Positions 1 to 8,571 are shown, counted from the stretch's first letter. The stretch: 62,235 nucleotides of DNA from Bdellovibrionaceae bacterium UBA2339 (GCA_002344785.1 DDUL01000023.1:1-62235); one strand, 5' to 3'. Translations and numbers: made by a program. Notes: a model not told the origin generated them from the sequence alone.

Positions 1-1
1 C

Positions 2-733
2 GCGATTGTTCCTGGCTATGAGGCCTTTGAGGACGAGCCCGATTTTGTCGCCACCATCGAAGAGGTTGAAGCAGGTGAATTGGTGGCGGGCATCGGACAA
101 AACGTGTTCATCAAATCCAAGGAGGCTCTGAATCCGGGTGATCGCTTGGCGACTTACTTCAAGCGTATGGCGGTGAGGAACAAAGGCGGTTCACGAATTG
201 GCTGGGGTTATGAGTCGGGCGGTTACATCGAAGTGATGGACGTGCTCGATGAGTCCAATGGTATGTATCGCGCGCAGGTGATTTTCGCGGCCGGTCCGGT
301 GCGCGTGGGTAGCATTGTTCGCAATGAGAAGCCTCGCCGCGTTTCGCTGACGACCAATGGTCGTCGCAACACAGGTGAAGTGCGAATTGTCGGTGGGGAA
401 TTCGAAGACAATCGACAAATGTTTGGCGATAGCGCCGTCGTGTTTTTGGAAAACCCAGGCAACGTCGATCTGCGTGCGGGTGATGTGATGTCGGTGCAAG
501 CTCGGCGCGGTGAGCGTCGCAGCGAAACGAATGTGCCGGATCTCACGCGACCGATTGCGCTGATTCGTGTGTTCTCCGTGCAGGGCTCAGTGGCCTCGGC
601 CGTGGTCTTGAAGACCTTTGATGAAATTCGCACGGGTGATCGAACAGGCGCGCAGTTCCCCAGCGCCATGCCGGATTTCCGGCTCCAACCTCCGCGCTTG
701 AGTCAAGGCACTGGGCCTGGTGGCGGCGGCTGA
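2..733 (+). CDS. 3' part of an unrecognised, probably envelope-associated protein
   Basis: The reading frame is open from the left edge, so the true start lies outside the window. About 243 residues are visible. They are rich in Gly, Val, Arg and Phe with alternating hydrophobic residues, which suggests beta structure, and end in a Gly-rich tail (GTGPGGGG). There is no membrane segment or catalytic motif that I recognise. A TTG codon at 80 could be read as a start, but the frame continues upstream with similar composition (VEAGELVAGIG), so I treat it as internal. A strong hairpin terminator follows 29 bp after the stop, so transcription ends before dprA. It could be the C-terminal part of a LysM-type or other multidomain surface protein, but the diagnostic domain would be outside the window. 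Function unknown. Confidence 0.75.
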   Translation, partial: AIVPGYEAFEDEPDFVATIEEVEAGELVAGIGQNVFIKSKEALNPGDRLATYFKRMAVRNKGGSRIGWGYESGGYIEVMDVLDESNGMYRAQVIFAAGPVRVGSIVRNEKPRRVSLTTNGRRNTGEVRIVGGEFEDNRQMFGDSAVVFLENPGNVDLRAGDVMSVQARRGERRSETNVPDLTRPIALIRVFSVQGSVASAVVLKTFDEIRTGDRTGAQFPSAMPDFRLQPPRLSQGTGPGGGG

Positions 734-761
734 TCGCGGACCGCTTCCGAGGTTCGGACAG

Positions 762-794
762 AGCGAGAGCGCCGATGGGCCTCTCGCTTTTTTT
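762..794 (+). terminator. Rho-independent terminator
   Basis: A perfect 8-bp stem (agcgagag / ctctcgct) with a 11-nt loop is followed by a run of seven T. It lies between the stop of the first gene and dprA. Confidence 0.85.
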
Positions 795-854
795 ATGATC
801 GAACAAGTCTTGCGTGCGATCGCTCGAGGCCAATGGCCTTGAAAGGTGGTGGGC

Positions 855-1610
855 ATGCAAAAACCTGGAGATCGCAGTCGGGGCGAGAATGTTGCCGAGC
901 AGAACTTAGTCAGTGAGCCAACGAGTCGGCGTTGGGTCACGTGGGCGGATGAAGAGTTCCCTCGGCAACTTCGCCAAATGCTGGAACCTCCTACGGCGAT
1001 TCGGGTCGAAGGCTCACTTGCCGCACTCGAGCGAATGCCTTGCTTGGCGATTGTCGGCACTCGAGAGATCTCGCCTCCGTCTGAAGTTTGGATGCGACGA
1101 GAGCTCTTTCGCCTGAAGGGCCCGGTGCTGATTGTGAGTGGCGGGGCGCGTGGCGTGGATGCACTTGCGCATCAGATCGCTTTGGAGCGCGGTTGGCCGA
1201 CGGGTGTGTTGATGCCATCGGGCCTCGATCGACCATACCCGGAACACTGGATGCGCCATCGACACTTAGTCCTGCAAGGCGGTGGATTTTTGATGAGCGA
1301 GTTTCGCGACGAGCAGCGAATGCAGAAATCTCACTTCGCAGCTCGCAATCGCTTGATTGCTTCATTGGCCGATTTTGTATTGCTGATTGAGGCGAGGTTT
1401 CGAAGCGGATCGTCGATTACAGCCACTCATGCGCGAGAGAATGCTCGAGAGCTGGGGGCATTGCCTTGGTCGCCTTTGGATCTTTGTGGTGAATTGAACA
1501 ATCAGTTGATCGTCGATGGAGCGCACTTGATTCGCTCGGCCGATGATCTGTCGAACTTACTGGAGTCGGAGTATCGCCGCCGTCGCGACTCCCGAGATCT
1601 CTCAGTGTAA
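855..1610 (+). CDS. dprA: DprA/Smf-like DNA-processing protein, short form
   Basis: DprA loads RecA on incoming single-stranded DNA during natural transformation. The protein (251 aa) shows the Rossmann-like core: IVGTRE near residue 68, VSGGARGVDALAH near 95, the GLDRPYPEHW segment, RNRLIA near 165, and SGSSITATHARENAREL. It then ends with the DGA...S.DDL segment typical of the end of the core. It has neither the N-terminal SAM-like domain nor the C-terminal winged-helix domain of long DprA proteins, and the usual VPG after the last helix reads LPW. The ATG at 855 is preferred over GTG 846 because the aaaggtgg stretch sits just upstream as a ribosome-binding site. It stands alone after a terminator and is convergent with lptF. 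Confidence 0.85.
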   Translation: MQKPGDRSRGENVAEQNLVSEPTSRRWVTWADEEFPRQLRQMLEPPTAIRVEGSLAALERMPCLAIVGTREISPPSEVWMRRELFRLKGPVLIVSGGARGVDALAHQIALERGWPTGVLMPSGLDRPYPEHWMRHRHLVLQGGGFLMSEFRDEQRMQKSHFAARNRLIASLADFVLLIEARFRSGSSITATHARENARELGALPWSPLDLCGELNNQLIVDGAHLIRSADDLSNLLESEYRRRRDSRDLSV

Positions 1611-1714
1611 ATTCGTGCGGAGTCTGAATGTTCGCTGAGATGCTCAGGCGCTGGGAATTGAGATGCTCCGAAATCATCCGAGAGCGTCTGACTTCATCTG
1701 GCGTCATCTCGCTT

Positions 1715-1736
1715 CATCCAAGCCAGGGCTTGGATG
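1715..1736. repeat. Perfect 10-bp inverted repeat between convergent genes
   Basis: catccaagcc and ggcttggatg are separated by 2 nt, between the stops of dprA and lptF. It may act as a bidirectional terminator or RNA-end stabiliser, but no T-run follows on either strand. A smaller stem (ctgag/ctcag) lies upstream near 1635. Confidence 0.5.
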
Positions 1737-1752
1737 GCACAAGCTGGGCGCG

Positions 1753-2868
1753 CTAGGCCCAAGTTTTCTTGGCTAAGAAGACGGCGGCGATCATGAAAAT
1801 GAAATTCGCTAACCACATGGCGATTCCGGGCGGGAGTTGTCCTTGGCGGGCCAAACTCTCGGCGCTGACGGCCAAGGCCCAGTAAATCACGATCACGCCG
1901 ATGGACACCACCGTACCGCCGCTGCGTGCGCCTCGGCGATTGGTGCTGGTGCCAAGCGCGACGCCCAAAATTCCAAAGAGCAGGCAAGCTAGGCCGATTG
2001 CGATTCGACGATGGAACTCGGTCAAAAACTCAATGCGCTGCTGGGGTTTCATCGGCAGTCCCTCGGCATTGATGGACTTCTCGATACGTGCACTGAGCTC
2101 TTCCATGCCCATCGAAGTCGGTGAGCTGAAATGGTTTTGTTCCGCGATCGGGTCAAAGAGCTGCAGATCATAGGTCGAAAAATCAATCTTCGTATGTCGG
2201 CCCTCGCTACCGCGGTGAATGGAGCCGTTAATCAGGCGAAGCGAAGCGGAGTGCCCGGGCCGCTCGGGATCTTGCACAAGTTCGCCTTCACGCGCGATCA
2301 CGGTGATCGGGGCTTGGGCGTTTCGTTCGTCATAAATGAAGACGTCGATGAGACGACCCGCTTTGTTGTCGACTTGGTTGGCGTAGACCACCAAATCAAA
2401 GAAACCTTCAGAGAAAGTGCCTTCTTTGATTGTCACACCGGGCTTCATCGAGCCGAGTTTCGCCACCAGTTGCTCGAACTGACGATTGCCCCACGGAGCC
2501 ACATAGAAACTAGTTTGCAGACTCAAGATACAAACGAGCGTGGAAAGTATCAGCGCCGGAGTGGAGATGGACCACATGCTGAGTCCTGTGGCCTTCATCG
2601 CGACGACTTCGCTGTCGGCGCTCATGCGGCCGTAGGTCAAAATCACGGTGAAAAGAAGGGACATCGGAAAGAGAATCGGCAGAAAGCTCGTCGACAAGTA
2701 ACCCATCATCTGTGCGATGGTGCTGAGTTTGACGCCATGAACGAGCACGAACTCGGTGAGGCGCAAGGCTTGGAACATGAGCAAAATAAAGACAAAGACG
2801 ACGACGCCCAAAAAAAAGGTCGGGATCATTTCACCGAGGACATAGCGGGTGAGAAGTCGGGCGCGCAT
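1753..2868 (-). CDS. lptF: LPS export permease, LptF/LptG family
   Basis: This is an inner-membrane permease of the LptBFG transporter, which drives lipopolysaccharide from the inner membrane onto the LptC/LptA bridge. The 371 aa show the family layout: a short basic N-terminus (MRARLLTRYVLGE), three hydrophobic segments within about residues 10-120, a periplasmic beta-rich domain (about 130-270), and three more membrane segments (about 285-370) ending near KKTWA. The MSADSEVVAMKATGLS loop is the coupling segment characteristic of LptF/G. It lies 81 bp downstream of kdsA on the same strand, consistent with an LPS operon. Only one LptF/G-type permease is present here; its partner must lie elsewhere. 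LptF rather than LptG is my best guess. Confidence 0.88.
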   Translation of the reverse strand: MRARLLTRYVLGEMIPTFFLGVVVFVFILLMFQALRLTEFVLVHGVKLSTIAQMMGYLSTSFLPILFPMSLLFTVILTYGRMSADSEVVAMKATGLSMWSISTPALILSTLVCILSLQTSFYVAPWGNRQFEQLVAKLGSMKPGVTIKEGTFSEGFFDLVVYANQVDNKAGRLIDVFIYDERNAQAPITVIAREGELVQDPERPGHSASLRLINGSIHRGSEGRHTKIDFSTYDLQLFDPIAEQNHFSSPTSMGMEELSARIEKSINAEGLPMKPQQRIEFLTEFHRRIAIGLACLLFGILGVALGTSTNRRGARSGGTVVSIGVIVIYWALAVSAESLARQGQLPPGIAMWLANFIFMIAAVFLAKKTWA

Positions 2869-2949
2869 AAATTTATTCTAGGACTCTTTGCTGCATAAGC
2901 AATGAGTCCTCAGAGAGTCCCCGTCCCGCGTCGAGTTTCCGAGATGGGC

Positions 2950-3969
2950 TTAGCTCTGCGGCGAATGTATTTGCCCGACATTCTCCGGCGTGCCGATCGC
3001 CTGACGGACTCGCATGGCCATGCGAATCAGTCCATCCCAATGTTTGAGATTCAATTGTGAAGCGGCATCGCACTTGGCCGACATGGGGTCCGGGTGCGCT
3101 TCGATGAACAAGGCATCGGTGCCCGCGGCCACGGCGGCCATCGTCAGATGCGGCACAAAGCGAGGCTCGCCGCCTGCCGGATCAGCGCTTGAGATTCCAT
3201 AGAGTCGAATCACATGTGTGGCATCAAAACACACCGGAGCGCCGAGCTCTTGCATGACGGGAATCGAACGCATATCGGCCACGAGCCGATTGTAGCCGAA
3301 GCAAGCGCCTCGCTCCGTGAGCAAAACATTTTTGTTGCCCGTTGAGTGAATTTTCGAAACGGCTCCCGACATATTTTCGGGCGCCAAGAACTGGCCCTTT
3401 TTAATGTTCACGGGTTTGCCGGTCTTTCCACAGGCGACAACCAAAGATGTCTGCTGGCACATGTAAGCGGGAATCTGCAAAACGTCGACGGACTCGGCCA
3501 CTCGAGCGACGTCTTCCACGCGATGGACATCTGTGAGCACGGGCAAGCCGAATTCCTTGCGTACATCCTCGAGAATTTTGAGGCCATCGTCCGCCATCGG
3601 CCCCGTCCAATTCTTCTCCGAGCCGCGATTATCTTTCTCGTAGCTGGATTTGAAGATCAGGCCGATGCCCACGCGCTGTGAGAGTTCGCTGAGTTGACGA
3701 GCGGCGTTCATGATCATTTCGCGAGAGTCGATCACGCAAGGGCCAGAGATGATGGACAGGGGGTGGCCTTGTCCAATTTGAATTTTGCTTCGGCCTGCTT
3801 CAACGGTGAACTGCCGAGCGGGGAGTGTGGTGGTCTCAGTGCGGGTTTTGTTGGTCGTTTGGGACATGTGTCGACTCGTTTCGCTTTTCGGTTTCAGTGA
3901 TTCGGTTAGATTCTTTTGAATTTCAGTTCGAAGTTTCAAGTTTAGGTTTGAGTTTAATTTTAGGGCCAT
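2950..3969 (-). CDS. kdsA: 3-deoxy-8-phosphooctulonate (Kdo-8-P) synthase
   Basis: KdsA condenses phosphoenolpyruvate with arabinose-5-phosphate to make Kdo-8-phosphate for the LPS inner core. Family landmarks are clear: ISGPCVIDS, FKSSYEKDNR, DVHRVEDV, LQIPAYMCQQTSL, KKGQFLAPENM, LLTERGACFGYN, VCFDATHV and FIEAHPDP. The catalytic domain begins about 70 residues from the start used here. The ATG at 3969 has a gagg ribosome-binding site, whereas ATG 3867 matches the usual family length (305 aa) but has no visible site. The extra N-terminal stretch is rich in Asn, Leu, Lys and Thr and may be non-coding or unstructured. The gene starts 4 bp after the glycosyltransferase stop and precedes lptF, forming an LPS operon. 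Confidence 0.93.
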   Translation of the reverse strand: MALKLNSNLNLKLRTEIQKNLTESLKPKSETSRHMSQTTNKTRTETTTLPARQFTVEAGRSKIQIGQGHPLSIISGPCVIDSREMIMNAARQLSELSQRVGIGLIFKSSYEKDNRGSEKNWTGPMADDGLKILEDVRKEFGLPVLTDVHRVEDVARVAESVDVLQIPAYMCQQTSLVVACGKTGKPVNIKKGQFLAPENMSGAVSKIHSTGNKNVLLTERGACFGYNRLVADMRSIPVMQELGAPVCFDATHVIRLYGISSADPAGGEPRFVPHLTMAAVAAGTDALFIEAHPDPMSAKCDAASQLNLKHWDGLIRMAMRVRQAIGTPENVGQIHSPQS

Positions 3970-3973
3970 CGCC

Positions 3974-4909
3974 TCATTTGGCATCGCTCGGCTTTAAGCC
4001 CGCTTGAGTGGCGCCAACTGGCGAGGCCTCCGGCAAGAGTCGATAAGGTCGATACTCGCCGATGCGATGACCAGTTAATCTCTCGAAAGTGTCACTCGCC
4101 AACAAGTTTAAATCTTTGAGTGTCCAATCTTTCCATCGCCGCCGATGGTCAAACTGCCAGTTCTGCGCGGCGAGTAGATCTCGCATGACGGCAGGATGCT
4201 CGCCGCTGTAGGGGCGGAGTCCATATTGGCGCTCGTAATCAAAAGTCTCAAATTCATGATCGCGTGAAAACCCATGCCACCAGCGGTTGAGCAGTTTTGA
4301 CTTTTGGCCCATGAGTTGGGGCGGCTTCACCCAGCCGTAGTGAAACACTCGTGCATCGGCGCGCAGCACCTTGGGCTTTTCGCCCCGCACACGAAAGCCC
4401 TGAGCGTCGTTATGACTTTGCACACCACTGGATCGACGCACAATCCGCACTTCATTGCGATACCAACGTCGAGAAGTCGCGATGGTCGAATAACTTCCGT
4501 AGAAGTGAATGTAGCGAAACAGCAAGCCTTCGCAGTCGGGAGTTTTCGCGGCTCGCAACAGCGCGTGCGCGATTCTCGGCAAATCCATCTCGTGAATGAC
4601 TTCGTCGGCTTGTAGGTAAAAGCACCAGTCATGACGGCAAAGAGCCATGGCCTCGTTCGTCTTTTCGCTGAGGATCAAGCCGCCCTTGGTCTTTGCCGTG
4701 TCCCAAAAGGTGTCGACAATTTTAATTTTGGGATCAGCCAAGGAGGCGATCATGTCGCGCGTGTCATCGTCGCTCTGACCGACGGCGACGAGCATTTCAT
4801 CGACCAAAGGCAAGATGCTGCGAATGCTTTCGAGCACCGGATATCCCATGAGGCGGGCATTTCGAATTACAGTGAATCCACTCAAACCTGGCCAATTCGC
4901 AATCATCAT
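3974..4909 (-). CDS. Family 2 glycosyltransferase, LPS-core WaaE/KdtX type
   Basis: This is a GT-A fold transferase expected to add a sugar from a nucleotide donor, probably to LPS core. The start of the domain (SGFTVIRNARLMGYPVLESI) and the acidic segment DEMLVAVGQSDDDT match GT2 enzymes of the WaaE/KdtX type. The position of the usual DxD metal motif reads QADE (in FYLQADEVIHEMD), as is common in this branch. The C-terminal half is rich in Trp, Arg and His and has no membrane segment. Start: the tandem ATG codons at 4909/4906 follow a tagg site; the longer TTG-initiated frame to 4942 has none. It is directly upstream of kdsA with a 4-bp gap. Acceptor sugar unknown. Confidence 0.82.
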   Translation of the reverse strand: MMIANWPGLSGFTVIRNARLMGYPVLESIRSILPLVDEMLVAVGQSDDDTRDMIASLADPKIKIVDTFWDTAKTKGGLILSEKTNEAMALCRHDWCFYLQADEVIHEMDLPRIAHALLRAAKTPDCEGLLFRYIHFYGSYSTIATSRRWYRNEVRIVRRSSGVQSHNDAQGFRVRGEKPKVLRADARVFHYGWVKPPQLMGQKSKLLNRWWHGFSRDHEFETFDYERQYGLRPYSGEHPAVMRDLLAAQNWQFDHRRRWKDWTLKDLNLLASDTFERLTGHRIGEYRPYRLLPEASPVGATQAGLKPSDAK

Positions 4910-4993
4910 CAAAGGCCTAACAATTACTCGCAAATGAAGCAAGGCGTTAGCCGTCGGTTGACGCCTAGGGCGAGGCTTCCAATCCTATGAGGA

Positions 4994-5803
4994 GTGCGAA
5001 AACTGCTTTTGGTCATCGAAGACTATGCGGAATTGATCTCATTGGAGTCCCTGCTGCGGCGAGTGGGCTTTGATGTGTTGAGCTTGTCGCGCGAGGCCTC
5101 GGTGGCGGAAACCGCTTTGGCCTTCACGCCAGATCTCTTGCTCGCCACCTATCGTGGCCGAAATATTGACGGCCCCCGATTGGCGCAGCGAATGAAGGCC
5201 CAGGTTGGGCATCGGCTGCGTGTGCTGTTTATTTTGCCGCCAGGATTTGATCCCAAAGATCCAGCGCTCGCAACCGCAGGTGCTGATGCGTGGCTACCTC
5301 TACCTGTCGATCATGTGCGCACGCTGCGAATTCTTTCGCGCATCCTCAATGTTCCGGTCGAACCGCTTGTTGAGAAGCTCGGTAAAATTGAGTCGGCTCG
5401 ATTGGACGAGGCCGACGAAATGTATCTGGTGCAATCGGGTCCCCGAGATCGCGATTCGCAATTTGTCAGTGGAGCGAGCGAAGCTGCTGAAGGTCTGAGT
5501 GCGGGTGGACGAAGTGCGAGCGGAACTTCGGCCTATGAAGAAGAACGAGTGCGTCTTGCAGCCTCGGCCCGGCGGCAAGAGCGCTTTGAATTGGCCATCA
5601 AGGCGATGGAAGATGAAGGCAAGGAGTTACCGCCCGTGGCCAATACGCAATCCATCAAGTCGGCGGCCACGCAGTTGAAGGAATTTGTGCAATCGCAAAG
5701 CGGTGAAGAAGCTCGCTTGCAGAAGCTTGATGCGGAAAAGCGACGCTTTGTCGTGGCACTTTTGGAGAATGAAGACTCAGATCCAGATGGCAAGAGGGAC
5801 TGA
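4994..5803 (+). CDS. Receiver-like protein without the phospho-acceptor Asp
   Basis: Residues 1-120 have the CheY-like layout (KLLLVIEDYAELISLESLL, then PDLLLATYRGRNIDG, then GADAWLPLPVD). The key residues are lost: the position aligned to the phospho-acceptor Asp is Thr52, and the switch Lys before Pro is Leu. It should therefore not be phosphorylated in the usual way and may be a scaffold or protein-binding pseudo-receiver. Residues 130-269 are unlike known output domains. They are charged, with a Gly/Ser-rich linker (about 150-175), then probable alpha-helix or coiled coil rich in Glu, Lys and Arg. The GTG at 4994 is the only early start; the gagga stretch touches it, so initiation could also be at the TTG at 5009. 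It is convergent with the receiver-DnaJ gene. Confidence 0.75.
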   Translation: MRKLLLVIEDYAELISLESLLRRVGFDVLSLSREASVAETALAFTPDLLLATYRGRNIDGPRLAQRMKAQVGHRLRVLFILPPGFDPKDPALATAGADAWLPLPVDHVRTLRILSRILNVPVEPLVEKLGKIESARLDEADEMYLVQSGPRDRDSQFVSGASEAAEGLSAGGRSASGTSAYEEERVRLAASARRQERFELAIKAMEDEGKELPPVANTQSIKSAATQLKEFVQSQSGEEARLQKLDAEKRRFVVALLENEDSDPDGKRD

Positions 5804-5811
5804 GGTCCCTC
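5794..5811. terminator. Hairpin between convergent genes, possible terminator
   Basis: gagggac / gtccctc form a perfect 7-bp stem with a 4-nt loop, overlapping the stop codon of the upstream gene. There is no T-run, so termination is only a suggestion. Confidence 0.35.
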
Positions 5812-5818
5812 GGGTCGA

Positions 5819-7765
5819 TCACTTCTTTTTCTTAAATAGCTGACCGATGACGTCTTTGAGATCACCGCGCAGAATGTCGACAGGCTTGTTGTCCTTGATC
5901 TGCAAGTTGATGATGTTCAGCTCTCGCTTGGCATCGTTAAAGGCCATGTCGATTCCCACGGCTTGTTCAAAGGAGCGCCGCGCACCCTCAAGGTCTTTGG
6001 ACGCCTTTTGCACAAGACCTTTGACGAAAAAGTAAGTCGGATTGTGTCGATCCTCAGGCGGGATGGCCGTGAGTTGATCCTTCAGTTTGCCGACCAATTC
6101 CGTATCGCGTTCCGCATCGGGCATTTTGATCTGCGACCACATCAAGAGCAGGCGAAGCTCTGTGGTGACAGGAACGCTGAGAAGAATGTCTTCCAGAAGT
6201 GTCTTGGCGCGACGAGCGTCGCCCTTGCTCAAGTACAGACGCGCCTGCTCCATGTTCTGCTCGGCTTCAAGAATCTTTTCGGCGCGTCCTTGCTCAAGTT
6301 CGAGCATGTAGTTGTCGCGGACGGTGGCGTTTTGCAGAGTTTCATACGCCTCGGTGATGAGGTTGAAACACTGTCGGGCCAAGTCACGGATGTCCAGTGG
6401 TGTATCGGGCGCCATTTTGTCGGGGTGAATCGTCTTCGCGAACTCGTGAAAGGATCGCTTGATTTCATTTTCACGAGCTTTGCTGGAGACACCCAAGCGT
6501 TCGAAGTAGTTTTGCCGCTGAAGGTCTTCCAGAAGCTTCTTGAGGCGCTGGCGTTGAATTTTGTGATCCGATGCCTTCACTTCGTCGCCAAAGCGTAAGC
6601 ATCCGCCCAGCATCAAGTTGTGAAGCGCGGGATAGAACTCGTGATCCGGCACTTCGGATTGAGCGAGCAGTTGTTCGAGCGTGAGTCCGCTCTCCTCAAT
6701 TTTCAAGAACAGATCCAGCATTCGGCTGGCGCGAAGCACGGCCGGTCCATTCATGGCCGGATGGTTGGCCTTGAATTCGCTTCCTTTGATCACTTTGTGG
6801 CGGTTCCAGGCTTGATAGTGCGTTTTCAGCCACTCGTAGGGAAGCTTGGATGTGACCCAATCGTTGAACATGTCGAGCATCAGGCGCTTGTCGATGCTGG
6901 TTTCCACTCGGACTTCATTGGTCTCTTCAAACTTAAGGCGCACGGAAGTGTCGCGGACCATCTTTGCCAAACGCAGACCTTGCTGCTCGGCCATGACGAT
7001 GTGAATGGCATGCGGTGAAAGCACATTGGCCTCGACCAAGCGTTGTCCAAGTCGGCCCTTGCCTTCGGGATCGTTCGCGATGCGGTCCAAGTCCTCTTGC
7101 GAAATGAAACCGTGTTCAACCAGCAGAACGCCGAAGTAGGACTTTTGATCCTTGTTTTGCACGCTCGCGATTTCGCCATTGCTCACGCCAATGACGGAGG
7201 CTTCGCCTTCCGCCGACATCACGCTCAAGTTACCGCTGATCTTGGGATGCATCAGCATGGCGAAGATCCACGGCAGTTCGTAGCCGTGGACATTCTCGGA
7301 GCCGTTGAAGGCCGAGATGCGTTCACCCGGAGTCGCCTCTTTCTTGCCCATCAACTCGACGACGGGATTCACGTCGATGTCGATGAGATGGCTCACGCAC
7401 TCGTTCACCTTCGTCGCAAAGTCCGCCATGTCGAAAGGTTTCGTGAGAAAATGTCGTGCGCCGGTTTTCTGAATCGACTCTTGAATGAACTTTTTGTCTT
7501 TGAAGATGCCCGAAGTCAGGATGATCGCCGGCGGCATGTTGGATTCGGCGGTGATGCGCAGGGCGAGATCGCGGCCATTCATTTTCGGCAACATGCAGTC
7601 GATCACCACGCACGCGTAGGAGTGCAACTTGACTTGCGCAAGCGCGTCTTCGGGTTTGGCGACGTGGAATGAGATGTAGCCTTCACGCGCGACGACTTCC
7701 TTGAGTGTTCCACCCAAGCGACTGTCATCATCGACGATCAGGACACGGATTTCGCTTTTCTGCAT
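5819..7765 (-). CDS. Receiver - DUF4388-like - DnaJ domain - TPR fusion protein
   Basis: This is a 648-aa multidomain signalling protein. Residues 1-125 are a complete response-regulator receiver: acidic pocket VDDD, phospho-acceptor Asp56 in CVVIDCMLPKMNG, and switch Lys109 in FLTKPFD. Residues about 150-330 resemble the DUF4388/PATAN type (ISGNLSV, VSNGEIASVQ, YFGVLLVEHG). Residues about 415-480 are a J domain with the Hsp70-activating HPD triad at His447 (FHEFAKTIHPDKM, preceded by YFERLGVS). Residues about 500-635 look like TPR helices (GDARRAKTLLEDIL, DLEGARRSFEQAV), and the protein ends in FKKKK. Phosphorylation may thus control recruitment of a DnaK partner; that is inference. No membrane segment. 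A sigma-28-like promoter lies just upstream. Confidence 0.85.
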   Translation of the reverse strand: MQKSEIRVLIVDDDSRLGGTLKEVVAREGYISFHVAKPEDALAQVKLHSYACVVIDCMLPKMNGRDLALRITAESNMPPAIILTSGIFKDKKFIQESIQKTGARHFLTKPFDMADFATKVNECVSHLIDIDVNPVVELMGKKEATPGERISAFNGSENVHGYELPWIFAMLMHPKISGNLSVMSAEGEASVIGVSNGEIASVQNKDQKSYFGVLLVEHGFISQEDLDRIANDPEGKGRLGQRLVEANVLSPHAIHIVMAEQQGLRLAKMVRDTSVRLKFEETNEVRVETSIDKRLMLDMFNDWVTSKLPYEWLKTHYQAWNRHKVIKGSEFKANHPAMNGPAVLRASRMLDLFLKIEESGLTLEQLLAQSEVPDHEFYPALHNLMLGGCLRFGDEVKASDHKIQRQRLKKLLEDLQRQNYFERLGVSSKARENEIKRSFHEFAKTIHPDKMAPDTPLDIRDLARQCFNLITEAYETLQNATVRDNYMLELEQGRAEKILEAEQNMEQARLYLSKGDARRAKTLLEDILLSVPVTTELRLLLMWSQIKMPDAERDTELVGKLKDQLTAIPPEDRHNPTYFFVKGLVQKASKDLEGARRSFEQAVGIDMAFNDAKRELNIINLQIKDNKPVDILRGDLKDVIGQLFKKKK

Positions 7766-7778
7766 GGCTCTGTGAACT

Positions 7779-7805
7779 TATCGGCGTTTTGCGTGGGGAA
7801 TGTAA
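7779..7805 (-). promoter_or_regulatory. Candidate sigma-28 (FliA-type) promoter
   Basis: On the minus strand the sequence reads TACA, 15 nt, GCCGATAA. The E. coli FliA consensus is TAAA-N15-GCCGATAA, so the -10 box is exact and the -35 has one mismatch, at the right spacing. It lies 13 nt before the ATG of the receiver-DnaJ gene, so the leader would be very short. Confidence 0.45.
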
Positions 7806-8089
7806 TGTGCTGGGACCATGGTCGAGGGGCGACTTTCAGACTCAGGTTGGGTGTGGGGGAATTCTGTCAGGAAGAATCATCTGTGAGATGAATGAAGCTT
7901 TGAATGGGGGCTTACTCCGGCGGCGCTCCAAGACTTCTTGCGCGTGTCGAAGCCTTATGGCGCTGAGTCTTGGCTCATTTTGATACAGTTTCGGTGTTTA
8001 GGCCTCCGCGACTCGCGTCGACGGAAGTGACAAAGCGACTTTGGTCGTGCGAGGCTAAAGCTGTTGTTCATCAGGGAAAGGACGCGGCA

Positions 8090-8422
8090 ATGGGTAAATT
8101 CACGACGGACACGAGTGGTGTCAGCTTTCAGCAAGATGTTTTGGGTTCAGAAACACCGGTGTTGGTGGATTTTTGGGCAGAGTGGTGTGGGCCATGCAAG
8201 GCTTTGGCGCCGAAGCTTGAAGAGATCGCTCAGGACATGCAGGGCAAAATGAAAGTGGTCAAACTCGACATCGACGCTGAAGGTAACGGCGAAATGGCCG
8301 AGAAGTATGGTGTCCGAGGCATCCCGACCTTGATTCTCTTCAAAGGTGGCCAACCGGTGCAAACCATTGTCGGCAATCGCTCCAAAGAAGAGATCGTCGC
8401 GACACTCACGCCGAAGCTCTAA
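8090..8422 (+). CDS. trxA: Thioredoxin
   Basis: This is a small cytoplasmic thiol-disulfide oxidoreductase of 110 aa, the standard thioredoxin length. It has the active site WAEWCGPCKALAP, the conserved KLDIDAEGN strand, the cis-proline loop GIPTLILF, and the FKGGQPV ending. The ATG at 8090 is preceded by aaagga at good spacing. The frame extends upstream to 7970 without family similarity, so the longer start is rejected. It is followed by a clear terminator and appears to be a single-gene unit, divergent from the receiver-DnaJ gene. Confidence 0.96.
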   Translation: MGKFTTDTSGVSFQQDVLGSETPVLVDFWAEWCGPCKALAPKLEEIAQDMQGKMKVVKLDIDAEGNGEMAEKYGVRGIPTLILFKGGQPVQTIVGNRSKEEIVATLTPKL

Positions 8423-8457
8423 GGCGTCAGACCAAAGCGGCAACTCTCGAATCACGG

Positions 8458-8481
8458 CAGGCCCGCTTGGGCCTGTTTTTT
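8458..8481 (+). terminator. Rho-independent terminator of trxA
   Basis: caggccc / gggcctg form a 7-bp stem with a gctt loop, followed by a T-run (ttttttatttt). Confidence 0.9.
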
Positions 8482-8571
8482 ATTTTGTAGCATCGAGGGC
8501 GCGGCAGGTGCGCCGAATCCTTCGCCCGAAGGGCTGACCGGCCAGGGCTTTTCAGACAAGGGTCCCCTCGG

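Noticed and set aside
7970..8089. 40-residue upstream extension of thioredoxin
   Set aside because: No thioredoxin similarity and no start signal; ATG 8090 has aaagga before it.
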